A DNA stretch of 64,000 nucleotides from Breviolum minutum Mf 1.05b.01 (lineage: Eukaryota > Sar > Dinophyceae > Suessiales > Symbiodiniaceae). Below, piece after piece: positions 10,001 through 18,363 of the stretch (positions are counted from its first letter, which is position 1; the number at the start of each line of letters is the position of its first letter). A model generated the notes under the pieces. It had not been told where the DNA came from and did no database searches. It worked only from the letters and a program-made list of their open reading frames with translations. The position numbers and the translations under genes are program-made. The stretch lies in the NCBI GenBank assembly GCA_000507305.1, contig DF239129.1, positions 247,531 through 311,530 of the forward strand. The letters run 5' to 3'.

Positions 10001-11813
10001 TGCCAAAAAGTTGGCTGAAATTCTTCAAAAGCGCGGTGTGCCAAGTGTGGATAAGGATAGTCGAGCAGCCTTGATTTTGTCCAAAATTCCTCACTCTGAA
10101 GTGACTGCCATTCTTTCCAAAAATGAGTTTGATGCATGGGCTGAACTTAAGAAGAAAGCCAACGAGCAAAAGATCCGCATGATTACTTCCACTGAGCTGA
10201 AAGAATTTCAACAAGCCCAAAGGAAGAACAAAGCAGCAATCAAGCCAACTGCTGCCAACCAAAAGACAAAGGGTCCTAAGGGGCCTAAGAGTGCCAACAT
10301 GGATCCAAACCATGTTACCATTGACTTGTCGCATTTCTCGTGTGATGGGAAAACTCCAGTTCCCTTGAAAGTCACCCAATGGGGCCCTGACTCGAAAGGT
10401 ATTGCGATTGCCACTCCCACTGAGGCAAAGAAACTCCTTCCTGTCACCAATCTTTCAGCTGATGGTCTAGCTCTTTTGGTGTTGACTGACAAGTTGTTTG
10501 AGAACAAGCCGCCCTTCACAATGCCGGCGGTTGATGCCTTGGGTAGTCCGATGTTAGCTGCCGGTGTCCTTCTCAATTTTGGTGACATTGAAATCAAGTA
10601 TGTACCATCACTGCCTGCTGCTTCGCTGAATGAAGTTCCCACAGCAACGTTGGAAGTCACCATTCAGAAAAAGCTTGTTCCCAAGTGGGGCGATGTTCAG
10701 AATCCTCTGAACTACCTGGGCTTGCAGCTGCCTGAGATTCGCTCGGAGAAAGTGATTCAATCCTGGAATTTTCGACCTTACAATGATGACAGAGCCCGTG
10801 TTAAACACAGCGATGCAACCTATGTTCATGGCTTTGTCAAGATTCCTGAGGAGCTTTTGCTGTCGACTTTACAACGCTCTGGCTTGGCAGGGGTCTTTCT
10901 GCAGGTAAAGGGCAGCGATCGTAAATTGGACCCACGGTTCGGATTGGTTGTCATGCATGGCTCTTCATTGGATGACCTTCTCAAGTTAGCCAAAATCACC
11001 AAGGATGTTCTGGGGGTGGTTCAACTGGGACAACAACAGATTTTTGGGTTGCGAGCCAAGCGTGAACATCTTGCTGCAGTTCGCAGATGTGTTCTGCCCC
11101 AGGGAATTGCGATTCAAGAAGGTGACATTCCACCCGATGCTACTTGGTGGTTTCTCAAGAACTTGAAGGCCTCTACGACATGTGCTGATTTGACCAGGGC
11201 TCTTCAGTGCCTAGGTTGGAATGCATCTGCAATTCGTCCTGGAGGTAAATTCTCATGGATTGTGTGTTCGAATGATGATCCGCCAGCTACTCATCTTTGT
11301 CTGAATGATGATTACGTTGCAGTAGTCCCCATGAAGCAGAGCAACCATGATCCATTGAAGCCTACTCCAACTGGTGTCAAGGTTGTTCAAGCTGATTTTT
11401 CAATGTGCCCTGAGGATAGCGATACGACAACTGTTGCTACTCGCTTGACATCACTCTCCACGGACTTGGAGGATCGTTTGACTTCAATGATCAATGAAAA
11501 GATTCAAGCATGCGATTCCAAGATCACAGCTATCCATCAATCCTTCGAGAGTCTCAAAGTTGACGTTGAGACCAATAGCAGTCAGACTCAAATGGAATTG
11601 GACTTTGTGAAGGATCAACAAGCAAATATCCAAGCCCAACTTGGAAGTGTCGAAACGTCCATTGCTTCGAGTAGCACTGCCCTCATGTCCCAGATGCAAG
11701 GACTTTTCCAACAGATGCAGAACTCTTTGAATTCACGTTTTGATTCTCTTGGCAGTGGTGAAGTCAAAAGGAGCCGTAGCCGTGGTGAAGCTAAGAGAAC
11801 GGAAAATTCTTGA
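7089..11813 (+). CDS. LINE ORF1: C5-cytosine DNA methyltransferase fused to a coiled-coil gag-like region
   Basis: 1574 aa. Residues about 105-460 form a full C5 methyltransferase, which moves a methyl group from S-adenosylmethionine to cytosine C5. Motif I is FAGIGG (109-114); motif IV is SPPCQPWS with catalytic Cys196; motif VI is ENV (234-236); motif VIII is MRARW with Arg275 and Arg277; motif X is GNAL (444-447). A target-recognition stretch lies between VIII and X. Residues 500-1050 match no family I know. A Lys-rich stretch (about 1040-1070) follows. Residues about 1450-1550 are a heptad-rich coiled coil, as in ORF1 proteins of other LINEs, and the C-terminus is RS-rich. The ATG sits in ccATGg. 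The frame is open upstream to 6969, so the element could be 5'-truncated with a longer original N-terminus. The stop is TGA followed by CTAG, in frame with ORF2. All key catalytic residues are kept, so the enzyme is probably active. Confidence 0.95.
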   Translation: MDFHVHDKWGIHLPDDTACFLGRRVDLECSAILNDVVWATSISKGVPSMTVKCDFPNWLVAYFDVGRTFTVTDFELAEVGEQRVISAKSDELLPVLHPIPGHRAVAEAFAGIGGWSFGAAQCGVIPTVLIEADLVTAQACAKSHGLPVHSIMESFTLASTMQLPDAWVLCADITDYKVHVICGLVGVTAWLASPPCQPWSKAGWQKGFVTVDGGVFACFPYATALSKPIFLNLENVPGLPDHPHFPILLHILQEAGWCIVNSGVEQIYPVLPIMRARWLATCISKSVKVDPKNIRIAESVQLPEVVPGLGHDNSPAKFGCLNRSPQEWELKQCVPDKEAIEAMSCPGYLPLKHRIRNYRSMDPSQVFQLRITNGNRPLPNAMASQGSQHLLPHDLLTEKGLHAYLVNDGLNLRFITPIEICIAMGFPSKLVLPSDFLVAWKIAGNALTVPHAALQCLRAHYVLGSQSIFQHGIRGPLELCERVMNGRFPISDFKAMPNEGWMSLVLINESVDVLPSIPATIVVSDDEGVTQGEPARDDPYLLDDDEPPSKRPCISPTWQFRPDDLAVIPELQKDDFPNCASWTVGIKHLVSGLTFEDAQLMPCPESCTAVKILHSQGSWIGSKLIQGHPNVSDAIREFFPHAIQEHFQEISLNDQAVWFGTSPSKCTSFDIKIKPFCFLRIVQAQWLPKDLPVEVDVAWTFADLIAFVACEAAVFPSSIQLETENRVMLPSVFVLAENSVAFMAKLVQSRSAIVQTECIATCEYPSCDEGRIGIHCVSQLPPSNHDDSAAPVRNGFVRFTTRHPKWGSVRSVTVAESTSAKDLVQILIPRFDSHAPQICVDEVLIDPSESVLNFPKGNMELIFQGERPWPAVQLVMTIPFQRSGCPGEFCVKDVKGPFDSRPKSCKIPLDWTVLHLVASYLDLHSSNLTLLVLQNGRSVDPRLFVQQAEPATIDIRVCALPGGAKSSNDQTAKKLAEILQKRGVPSVDKDSRAALILSKIPHSEVTAILSKNEFDAWAELKKKANEQKIRMITSTELKEFQQAQRKNKAAIKPTAANQKTKGPKGPKSANMDPNHVTIDLSHFSCDGKTPVPLKVTQWGPDSKGIAIATPTEAKKLLPVTNLSADGLALLVLTDKLFENKPPFTMPAVDALGSPMLAAGVLLNFGDIEIKYVPSLPAASLNEVPTATLEVTIQKKLVPKWGDVQNPLNYLGLQLPEIRSEKVIQSWNFRPYNDDRARVKHSDATYVHGFVKIPEELLLSTLQRSGLAGVFLQVKGSDRKLDPRFGLVVMHGSSLDDLLKLAKITKDVLGVVQLGQQQIFGLRAKREHLAAVRRCVLPQGIAIQEGDIPPDATWWFLKNLKASTTCADLTRALQCLGWNASAIRPGGKFSWIVCSNDDPPATHLCLNDDYVAVVPMKQSNHDPLKPTPTGVKVVQADFSMCPEDSDTTTVATRLTSLSTDLEDRLTSMINEKIQACDSKITAIHQSFESLKVDVETNSSQTQMELDFVKDQQANIQAQLGSVETSIASSSTALMSQMQGLFQQMQNSLNSRFDSLGSGEVKRSRSRGEAKRTENS

Positions 11814-11843
11814 CTAGGATCAGTTCCTGTCTCGTCTTTTAGG
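11811..11843 (+). promoter_or_regulatory. Candidate stop-codon readthrough site between ORF1 and ORF2
   Basis: ORF1 ends TGA CTA GGA. The following ten codons are open and lead straight into the ATG of ORF2 at 11844 in the same frame. UGA-CUAG is the known high-readthrough context in several animal genes and alpha-like viruses. Reading through would give one protein of 3,567 residues. Separate initiation at 11844 remains possible. Confidence 0.55.
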
Positions 11844-14800
11844 ATGCCTTTGATTTTCATGATGGCTTGTTGGTGTGTCATCAACACTTGTTTCCAGCTT
11901 GCCAATTCATGCATGAGTAACTTGGTGTTGCCCCACACTTTGCAACTGCTGAGTAATTCGCTTTTCTGTTATCTTTGGTGTTGGCCTGCTCAGTGTAGGT
12001 CTCACATTATGTTTGTTTTTTGGCATCCTTGCTGGTTTCCCAGCATCATTGTCAAATGGAGCATCCAGCATATTAATGTTGCCCTTTCGAAGCAACCCTT
12101 CCGTGTTTTTCTCCCTCGCTCTCCTTGCGTGGCGTGGGTTTGGCTTGCGTGTTGGATTCCCACCTCCTTTGCCATAAATCCTATAGTTGATTGTGAGGTT
12201 CTCTTGACCCGATCAAACTTGAATTCGTTTTCATTTCCAAACAATTTTTGCATTGACTTAGCACAGGAGCAGTGTTACTTGATCCCGGAGACCCATGTCC
12301 TAGACCGCTGGTGTTCAAAGGGTGACGGTACATTGTTTCAGTGTGATGTTGATTGCTTTCATCCAATTCAATCTTGCGTTGCAACCAGTTGTTGGTCTTC
12401 CAACTCGGAATTCGATGTGTATCCTCGAAGTGCCCCTGCTTGGCCTAATGCAGAATCGATGCCTTCCAACGGCCATTCCAGGGATAATTGTCGATTTCCC
12501 AAAGTTTCGCTGGTAAACAGTAAACCTCAAATTTGCCGTGTCTTTCATGGTAAACGTGGATGTTTTCAGGCCTTGCTCAACACTTGCAAGCATAAGCCAA
12601 ATATCCTTCCTTTTGAGATTCTTGTGTGCATTGGTCAGCCGCTTGACTTATTTGAGGAAAATCCTTGTGCTAAGGCACCTTGTGTGTTTCAATGGCATTG
12701 TGATTTGTATTGTAGGGTGGGTGAGGCTTTGAATCCAGGGCCGCATGAATTGTCCATCAAATCATGTAATCCAACCACCATTGCGAACCGGGATGCCGAA
12801 ATCTCTGAGCTACTTCCGGCTATCATTGGAATTTCGGAGACTGCGGCTACAAGCACTGTTCAGAAAATGATGTCGACTAAATTCAAAAGCATTGGCCTTG
12901 CTAGTGAGTGGTCGGCACCCGTCCCCTCATATGCCTCTAGCTCGTCCAACATTCGTGGTGTCGCTGGTGGATCGGCTGTGCTATCTCCATTTCCCATCAG
13001 AAGAACGTGTGAGCTTCATCCGGATGATATTGCCGCATCCAACAGATTTTGTGAGACTCATGTCCAGTATCGACCACATAGGTTCATGAGTGTCATTAGT
13101 TTGTATGGACCCACGGACCACTTCAAGTACGGTGACCCGAATTTGGTTCTCAATCGTTTGTTTTCATATGCAGCTCAGCGTAGCATTCGATTTTGTGGAC
13201 CAGCTGTCATCATGGGTGACCTTAATGCTCCACTCTCTAAACTTGACGTGTGGCCTGTTCTTCAGGCTCAAGGGTGGATTGACGCTGCCGAAGTTTCTTC
13301 CTTGAGGAACAACCATCCTTTGGATTCCACCTACTTCGAAGCTTCACGTCATACGTTCATTTTGGTCAATAGAACCTTGGGACAATCTCTCATTTCGTGT
13401 AGGACCAATTTCCATCATCTTTTCGCTGGCCATCCGGTTTTGGATGCCAGGTTTGATGTTGAATGTTTGACCTCACCAGTAAGGATTTGGAATCTTCCCA
13501 AAAGCTTTGATAGGTTCATCCATGATACTGAGCTTGCAAATGAAATTGCGTGTAGGTTGGCGCTTCAAAGGCAACAATGCATTGTTGATGCCATGGAAAA
13601 TCGTGACATCGATAAATTTGCCAAGGTGTGGACTGACGTCGCAGAACAAACCTTGAGTTCCTCCGCTGTTACCCCTGATGGGTGTAAACAGTATGTCAAA
13701 CCTGGTCATCTTGGCAGAACTTCCAAGAGCACCTTTAAGGAAGTCCATGCCAATGTTCCGATTTCGAAAAGAGCAAGAAATGGTGACTATCAGCCCTTGA
13801 TGGACCAATGTTCTGTTGAACTCAGAAGATGCTCAAAGCAACTCCACAGATTGCAGAGTATTTGTCGCCAAGTTGACTGTCTCTATCGTAACTTTAAAGA
13901 GTCCGCTTTTAACCAAGCTCAACATTTGTGGAACTGTATTTATGATGCCAAGGGTTTCCACCATGGGTTTGCGACGTGGGCTCTTGAATTTGCAGAGCTT
14001 TTCATTCCAAAGTCTTTGCCGCCTCTTTCGTTACTTGAGTCACTTAGGGATGCTTTCGCTGTGTGGCACGGTAATAATGAAAGACAAACGTGGCTTGCAA
14101 AAACTAAAATCAAGAACCTTGACATCATTGCAGATCTTTCGAAGGGTGGGAAGCTCGCATTCCAACAAGTCAAGACTAGCCCTCCACCACCTCTGACCCA
14201 GATTCATGAGAAAGTGTCATTTCCCATTCGTAGAACTGCTTGGTCTAAGGGTGGTGAAACTGTTCTCTTTGGGGGACCCTTTGATTCTATTGACTGTAAT
14301 TTGCCGGTAAAATTTCAGAATCAGACTTCTTCTATCGTCGCTGTCAAGTCTGATCGAATTGTTGTCCAAGAACCTTTGAAACTTCGTAGTGCTCTTTCTC
14401 AGGATTTGATTGTGGAGCAGGAAACCATTCTTGTTGAACCCCAGGCCATGCATTCATCCTTATGCCAAGCTTGGAATTTATTCTTCCAACGTGATGATCC
14501 AGAGGCTTTGGACAATTTGAGTGATTGTGAAAATAGGCTTCTCAACAAGATTCCAAGTAACCAAGTCATGGAATTGCCGGATATCACCGGGCAGAGTATT
14601 CAAAAGGCTGTGTGGGCTACAAAAATTGCAAGCGGAAGAGGGTCTGACGGTTTTTCCACATTGGACTTGAGAAAGCTTCCCTTAATCCTTTTAGACATGC
14701 TGGCCATTCTTTTCAAGCAAATCGAACTGCATGGCTCTTGGCCCTCAAAATGGAGCCTAGCAAAAACAATTTGTCTTCCGAAGAGCGATTTGGCCAGAAG

Positions 14801-17792
14801 CCCATATGATGTCAGACCAGTCACGGTCATGGCTCGTATGTATAGAATTTGGGGAAAAATAAGAGGCAAACAGGTGTCCAAGTTGCTTTCTGAATCTATC
14901 CCACCTGAGATAGGTGGACCCTGCAAGGGAGTTGCTGCAGACATGATTGCCCTCCTCACTTCCTTTAAAGTTGAAAAGTCGTTTCTTGAGCAAGAAGTTT
15001 TATCCGGAATTGTGATTGACATAGTCAAATGCTACAACACTGTTCCCCGTGGTGTCTTGCTTCAATTGCTTAGTAGACTTGGCACTCCACCTGGAGTGAT
15101 TCGAGCTTTCAAAGCCATGATGCGTCAGATGCAAAGATTCTTTGAGCTTATGCAGTCGTGTTCTGATCTCCACTCCACGACTACTGGAATCATTGAAGGT
15201 TGTGGGTTTGCAATCCCATCTATGCTTAGTCTTGGGATTCTTGCTTACCGTGTCTTGCAAGTTGAAGCTAGTGACTGTGAATGTGCTTTCTTTGCTGATA
15301 ATTGGTCACTTTTTGCCAGCGATCCTGAGATGTTGACCAAAGGGTTTCTTGCACTCAAGACCGTTGTTTCGGATTTGTCTATGCAAATTGCGCCTTCTAA
15401 AAGTTGGAGTTGGGCAACTGACTGCCATTCTAGAAAGGCGTTACAAACCCTTAGTGTTGATAATCAGCAGATCCCTGTAATTGCACATGCAAAGGATCTC
15501 GGTGTTCAACAATGTTACACCAAGAAAAAATGTAAGTCAGTTGTCGCAAAAAAGTTGATCAAAGCTAAAAGCAAGCTGACAGTAATCAAAAAGGCCAAAG
15601 TTCCCAGGGGTTGTAAGAAAAGGTTGGCATTGGGTGCTGGTCTATCCATCATGACCTATGGTACTTCGGTCCAGAGTGTTTCAAGTAGAGATATCCATTC
15701 GCTTAGGGTAGGTGTTGCTAAAGCTTTGAGTCGGATGGGTCCAGGTGCAAATGCTTTCTTGGCATGCAATGCAGTCGATGTCAACCTCGACCCCGAGATG
15801 AGACTCATCATCCAGAGATTTCAGCTTTGGCGTAGATTTCTACGCACCTTCCCTGTGTACAAGTGTTTTGTCCTAAACACCATGGTTGCACTGCAAGGTG
15901 TCCGAGCCATACATCGTAAGATTGGTTCGCTGCATGCCTTTGTTGCTTCGATCCTTTTGTTGAACGGTGAGGTCTTAGATGGATTTGGTCTCATCAAATT
16001 GGGTGAACTTACCTTTAATTGGTTTGAAGTGTCCCCTAAGTTTCTTTCGTTTGCCATTCAGCAAGCATGGACTCGCCACTTCACATGTCATAAGATCAAT
16101 CGTAATGGTTGGAATATCCATGACTTTGATGCGGTCGGTAATGAAATGGCATATGGTAAACTTAGTCCAATGGATAGGGCCTTAGTTGATTCTCTCATCT
16201 CGGGTCGCCACTGCACCAATGATTCATTGGCCAAGTTCATGCCAGGTGTCTCCTCTTGTTGTAGCTTATGCCAGGCCACTGATTCCCGGAAGCATAGGCT
16301 CTTCGAGTGTCCGGCACTTTCAAAATTTCGACAAGGTAAAATTGGGTTGAAGAGAGCTGCAAAGTGGCAAGGGGGTTTTTGTTGCTTTGGATTGTGTCCT
16401 CCAGTCCCTCATGTGCCTGAAAGGCTGGAGCTCTTGGCTAATAGTGTGCCAGTTTCATTGCCTAACCCTAACCCTGATGTTGTAACTGTCTTCACTGATG
16501 GTTCGGCCTTCTTTGCAGATATCAAACAACTTACTCTTGCATCATCTGCATTCATCGTCTCCGTTCCCGGAACACTTCGTGTTACGGAATCCGAGAGTGC
16601 ATTGGTCCCAGGTCCAGAGCAGAACAGTTTCATAGCTGAACTTTTCGCAATCATTTTGGCATTGAATCGCCATTTTCGTTTGCATATCTTCACTGACTGT
16701 CAGGTTGTTTGTGATCTTGTTAACCTCGCTATTTCAGGTGAATGTGTTAAGCAAGCGATTGGGACTCAGTCCATTTTGTTGTGGGAACAATTAATGCATC
16801 ATATCACCAAAAGGCCTCCCGATGCCATTGTGGTAAGTAAAGTGAAGGCACATCTCAACCATGAGTCCATCCAGGATCCCATACTTCGGTGGGAGGTGTG
16901 GGCCAATAATCAAGTTGATAAAATTGCCAAAGACACTATTCGAATCCAGCATTCGCGTTTGTTTAGGAAACTTGAAAAGATCCATCGACAAGTGTCTCTG
17001 AATCGTCATGACACTTTTGAACTCTATAAATTTTGGGCTCTTGCCTCTCACAAGTGCATTGAAGCTGAAGTGAAGAAACGTAAAGAGCGTTGTGAACCTA
17101 ATGTACTGGATTGCACGAAGCCGTCTCTTGTGTTTTCTGCTGCCGGTCGAACCTTGCCTTACGATTTCACTGATGAACATTTCTTGTGTTTTCCATGGGG
17201 CCCAATCTTCTTGTGGAGGATCGTGGCTTGGGCTAAGCGTTTGGCCTGGCCGTCTAGGGTTCAAAATAACAATCGTGATGTCTCATTTGCTGAACTTTAC
17301 ATTGATTTTCAACTTACAACAGGATCTCGCTCACCTCGGAATGTTTCATCTTCGAAGCAGCGTGACAAGGTTGGGTTCTCATTGTATATTTTGGACGATG
17401 TGGATATTCGAGCTGATGCTGGTCCGGTCGAATTTTCTTTTCAATGTGAAACGTGGACGAGGGCCTTGACGTGGCTCATTTCGCACTCACCGGGGGGTTT
17501 CTTTCCTGCGAACATCAAACGACGTACATTGTCTTTGGCCGCTGTGGGTTGCAGTGCGTGGTACAAAGGTCTTGACGTGAGACCGCGATTAGTACAAGGG
17601 CACGAGGCTGCCACATGTCTTCACAATTTTTTCATCTCTTCAAATGGAACGCATCGTTACATGAAGAGACAGCTTGATATCAATCTACCGAAGCCTTTGG
17701 ACTTTCCTCAGTGGTTGCGAAAAGACTTCAATGAACGAGTGCCTTTGATGAGAAAGGCCAGGTCGATCTTCGATGGTACGGCTTTCACTTGA
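11844..17792 (+). CDS. LINE ORF2: endonuclease, reverse transcriptase, CCHC, RNase H
   Basis: 1982 aa. Residues 1-296 are Cys/Trp-rich and unlike any family I know. VGEALNPGP follows, with NPGP at 297-300. An AP-like endonuclease spans about 320-560: ISET with Glu332, SLYGP, MGDLNAP with Asp459 and Asn461, and His530 in GHPV. The usual IDxxL segment reads SRHTFILVN and looks degenerate. Reverse transcriptase spans about 880-1210: motif A IDIVKCYN with Asp1059, motif B EGCGFAIPS, motif C FADN with Asp1152 and Asn1153 in place of the second Asp. A CX2CX7HX4C knuckle starts at Cys1473. RNase H has Asp1552 (TDGS), Glu1599, Asp1618 and Asp1692, the complete DEDD set. Residues 1700-1982 are not recognised. 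The protein would nick the target, copy the element RNA by target-primed reverse transcription and degrade the template. The stop is TGA. Confidence 0.96.
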   Translation: MPLIFMMACWCVINTCFQLANSCMSNLVLPHTLQLLSNSLFCYLWCWPAQCRSHIMFVFWHPCWFPSIIVKWSIQHINVALSKQPFRVFLPRSPCVAWVWLACWIPTSFAINPIVDCEVLLTRSNLNSFSFPNNFCIDLAQEQCYLIPETHVLDRWCSKGDGTLFQCDVDCFHPIQSCVATSCWSSNSEFDVYPRSAPAWPNAESMPSNGHSRDNCRFPKVSLVNSKPQICRVFHGKRGCFQALLNTCKHKPNILPFEILVCIGQPLDLFEENPCAKAPCVFQWHCDLYCRVGEALNPGPHELSIKSCNPTTIANRDAEISELLPAIIGISETAATSTVQKMMSTKFKSIGLASEWSAPVPSYASSSSNIRGVAGGSAVLSPFPIRRTCELHPDDIAASNRFCETHVQYRPHRFMSVISLYGPTDHFKYGDPNLVLNRLFSYAAQRSIRFCGPAVIMGDLNAPLSKLDVWPVLQAQGWIDAAEVSSLRNNHPLDSTYFEASRHTFILVNRTLGQSLISCRTNFHHLFAGHPVLDARFDVECLTSPVRIWNLPKSFDRFIHDTELANEIACRLALQRQQCIVDAMENRDIDKFAKVWTDVAEQTLSSSAVTPDGCKQYVKPGHLGRTSKSTFKEVHANVPISKRARNGDYQPLMDQCSVELRRCSKQLHRLQSICRQVDCLYRNFKESAFNQAQHLWNCIYDAKGFHHGFATWALEFAELFIPKSLPPLSLLESLRDAFAVWHGNNERQTWLAKTKIKNLDIIADLSKGGKLAFQQVKTSPPPPLTQIHEKVSFPIRRTAWSKGGETVLFGGPFDSIDCNLPVKFQNQTSSIVAVKSDRIVVQEPLKLRSALSQDLIVEQETILVEPQAMHSSLCQAWNLFFQRDDPEALDNLSDCENRLLNKIPSNQVMELPDITGQSIQKAVWATKIASGRGSDGFSTLDLRKLPLILLDMLAILFKQIELHGSWPSKWSLAKTICLPKSDLARSPYDVRPVTVMARMYRIWGKIRGKQVSKLLSESIPPEIGGPCKGVAADMIALLTSFKVEKSFLEQEVLSGIVIDIVKCYNTVPRGVLLQLLSRLGTPPGVIRAFKAMMRQMQRFFELMQSCSDLHSTTTGIIEGCGFAIPSMLSLGILAYRVLQVEASDCECAFFADNWSLFASDPEMLTKGFLALKTVVSDLSMQIAPSKSWSWATDCHSRKALQTLSVDNQQIPVIAHAKDLGVQQCYTKKKCKSVVAKKLIKAKSKLTVIKKAKVPRGCKKRLALGAGLSIMTYGTSVQSVSSRDIHSLRVGVAKALSRMGPGANAFLACNAVDVNLDPEMRLIIQRFQLWRRFLRTFPVYKCFVLNTMVALQGVRAIHRKIGSLHAFVASILLLNGEVLDGFGLIKLGELTFNWFEVSPKFLSFAIQQAWTRHFTCHKINRNGWNIHDFDAVGNEMAYGKLSPMDRALVDSLISGRHCTNDSLAKFMPGVSSCCSLCQATDSRKHRLFECPALSKFRQGKIGLKRAAKWQGGFCCFGLCPPVPHVPERLELLANSVPVSLPNPNPDVVTVFTDGSAFFADIKQLTLASSAFIVSVPGTLRVTESESALVPGPEQNSFIAELFAIILALNRHFRLHIFTDCQVVCDLVNLAISGECVKQAIGTQSILLWEQLMHHITKRPPDAIVVSKVKAHLNHESIQDPILRWEVWANNQVDKIAKDTIRIQHSRLFRKLEKIHRQVSLNRHDTFELYKFWALASHKCIEAEVKKRKERCEPNVLDCTKPSLVFSAAGRTLPYDFTDEHFLCFPWGPIFLWRIVAWAKRLAWPSRVQNNNRDVSFAELYIDFQLTTGSRSPRNVSSSKQRDKVGFSLYILDDVDIRADAGPVEFSFQCETWTRALTWLISHSPGGFFPANIKRRTLSLAAVGCSAWYKGLDVRPRLVQGHEAATCLHNFFISSNGTHRYMKRQLDINLPKPLDFPQWLRKDFNERVPLMRKARSIFDGTAFT

Positions 17793-18042
17793 GTTTTTTG
17801 TTTGATCAGTTTCATCATTTTGCTTGGTGTACGAAACATCCGACACCTTGCAATTCCAAGATCGCTTGGAGCTCAGAATCAAAGTGGAAAAAGGTCACTG
17901 CTACTGGGAGGGATGAGCATCCCAACCTACAGTCAACGTGATGTTTTAAGCAAATGTACAGGTAAATATCCAAAATCCGAAATCCATGGAGCTGATTTCA
18001 AAGGACACTATCCCCCAAGACCACGTCCAAAACATGCAGCAT

Positions 18043-18044
18043 CC

Positions 18045-18096
<52 letters not shown>

Positions 18097-18127
18097 CCAC
18101 AACCACAACCACAACCACAACCACAAA
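18043..18127 (+). repeat. (CAA)n then (CCACAA)n tract, possible LINE 3' tail
   Basis: An uninterrupted CAA run passes into CCACAA units, then into accgaccg-type repeats to about 18175. It begins about 250 bases after the ORF2 stop on the same strand. LINEs often end in A-rich or simple-repeat tails, so this may mark the element end. It could equally be host microsatellite DNA. Confidence 0.75.
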
Positions 18128-18216
18128 CTCCAACCGACCGACCGACAGACAGACCGACCAAAGAAACAACCAACCAGCCAACAACGACATGCTCCGGCAG
18201 GTTGGACGTCCCCATC

Positions 18217-18363
18217 CTCAAGGTCTGTTTCCCACACACTTAGCTCAGTAGCCGTGAAAGTAACATCATTCACTGCTGGCAGCGTGACGTCTGGAAGAGC
18301 CGTCAAGTCCTTCCTGGAAGTGGGGAAAAGTTGACGGGTATTCGCCCACGGGAAATCTTCCAC
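18217..18363 (-). CDS. Candidate exon, possibly an upstream exon of the PAP2 gene
   Basis: Acceptor cagccatag; 49 codons opening VEDFPWANTRQLFPTSRKDL, phase 0 at both ends if the GA donor gag|gatggg is used. That phase matches exon 7000-7058, which also uses an ag|gatg donor, and would make the LINE intronic. Another frame from the same acceptor (GRFPVGEYPSTFPHF...) ends at a stop and could instead close the gene at 19186-20378. I cannot decide between them. Confidence 0.35.

Larger units (their letters stand above)
7089..17792 (+). mobile_element. Non-LTR retrotransposon (LINE) encoding a DNA methyltransferase
   Basis: 10.7 kb with two intact ORFs in one frame: methyltransferase and coiled coil, then endonuclease, reverse transcriptase and RNase H. 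There are no LTRs. The outer ends are not resolved. The 5' end must lie close to the ORF1 ATG if the - strand exon 7000-7058 is real, since its acceptor ends at 7059. The 3' end could be the (CAA)n tract ending near 18127. I found no target-site duplication. Intact ORFs point to a recent insertion. DNMT-bearing retrotransposons were reported from dinoflagellates and charophytes in 2018. Confidence 0.95.

Noticed and set aside
16461-16475. cctaaccctaaccc telomere-like motif in ORF2
   Set aside because: It simply encodes PNPNP in an unbroken frame; only two units.
17946-18363. - strand ORFs with poly-Val, poly-Cys and poly-Leu
   Set aside because: Products of the (CAA)n repeat read in three frames; only the part before the repeat (18217-18363) looks like protein.
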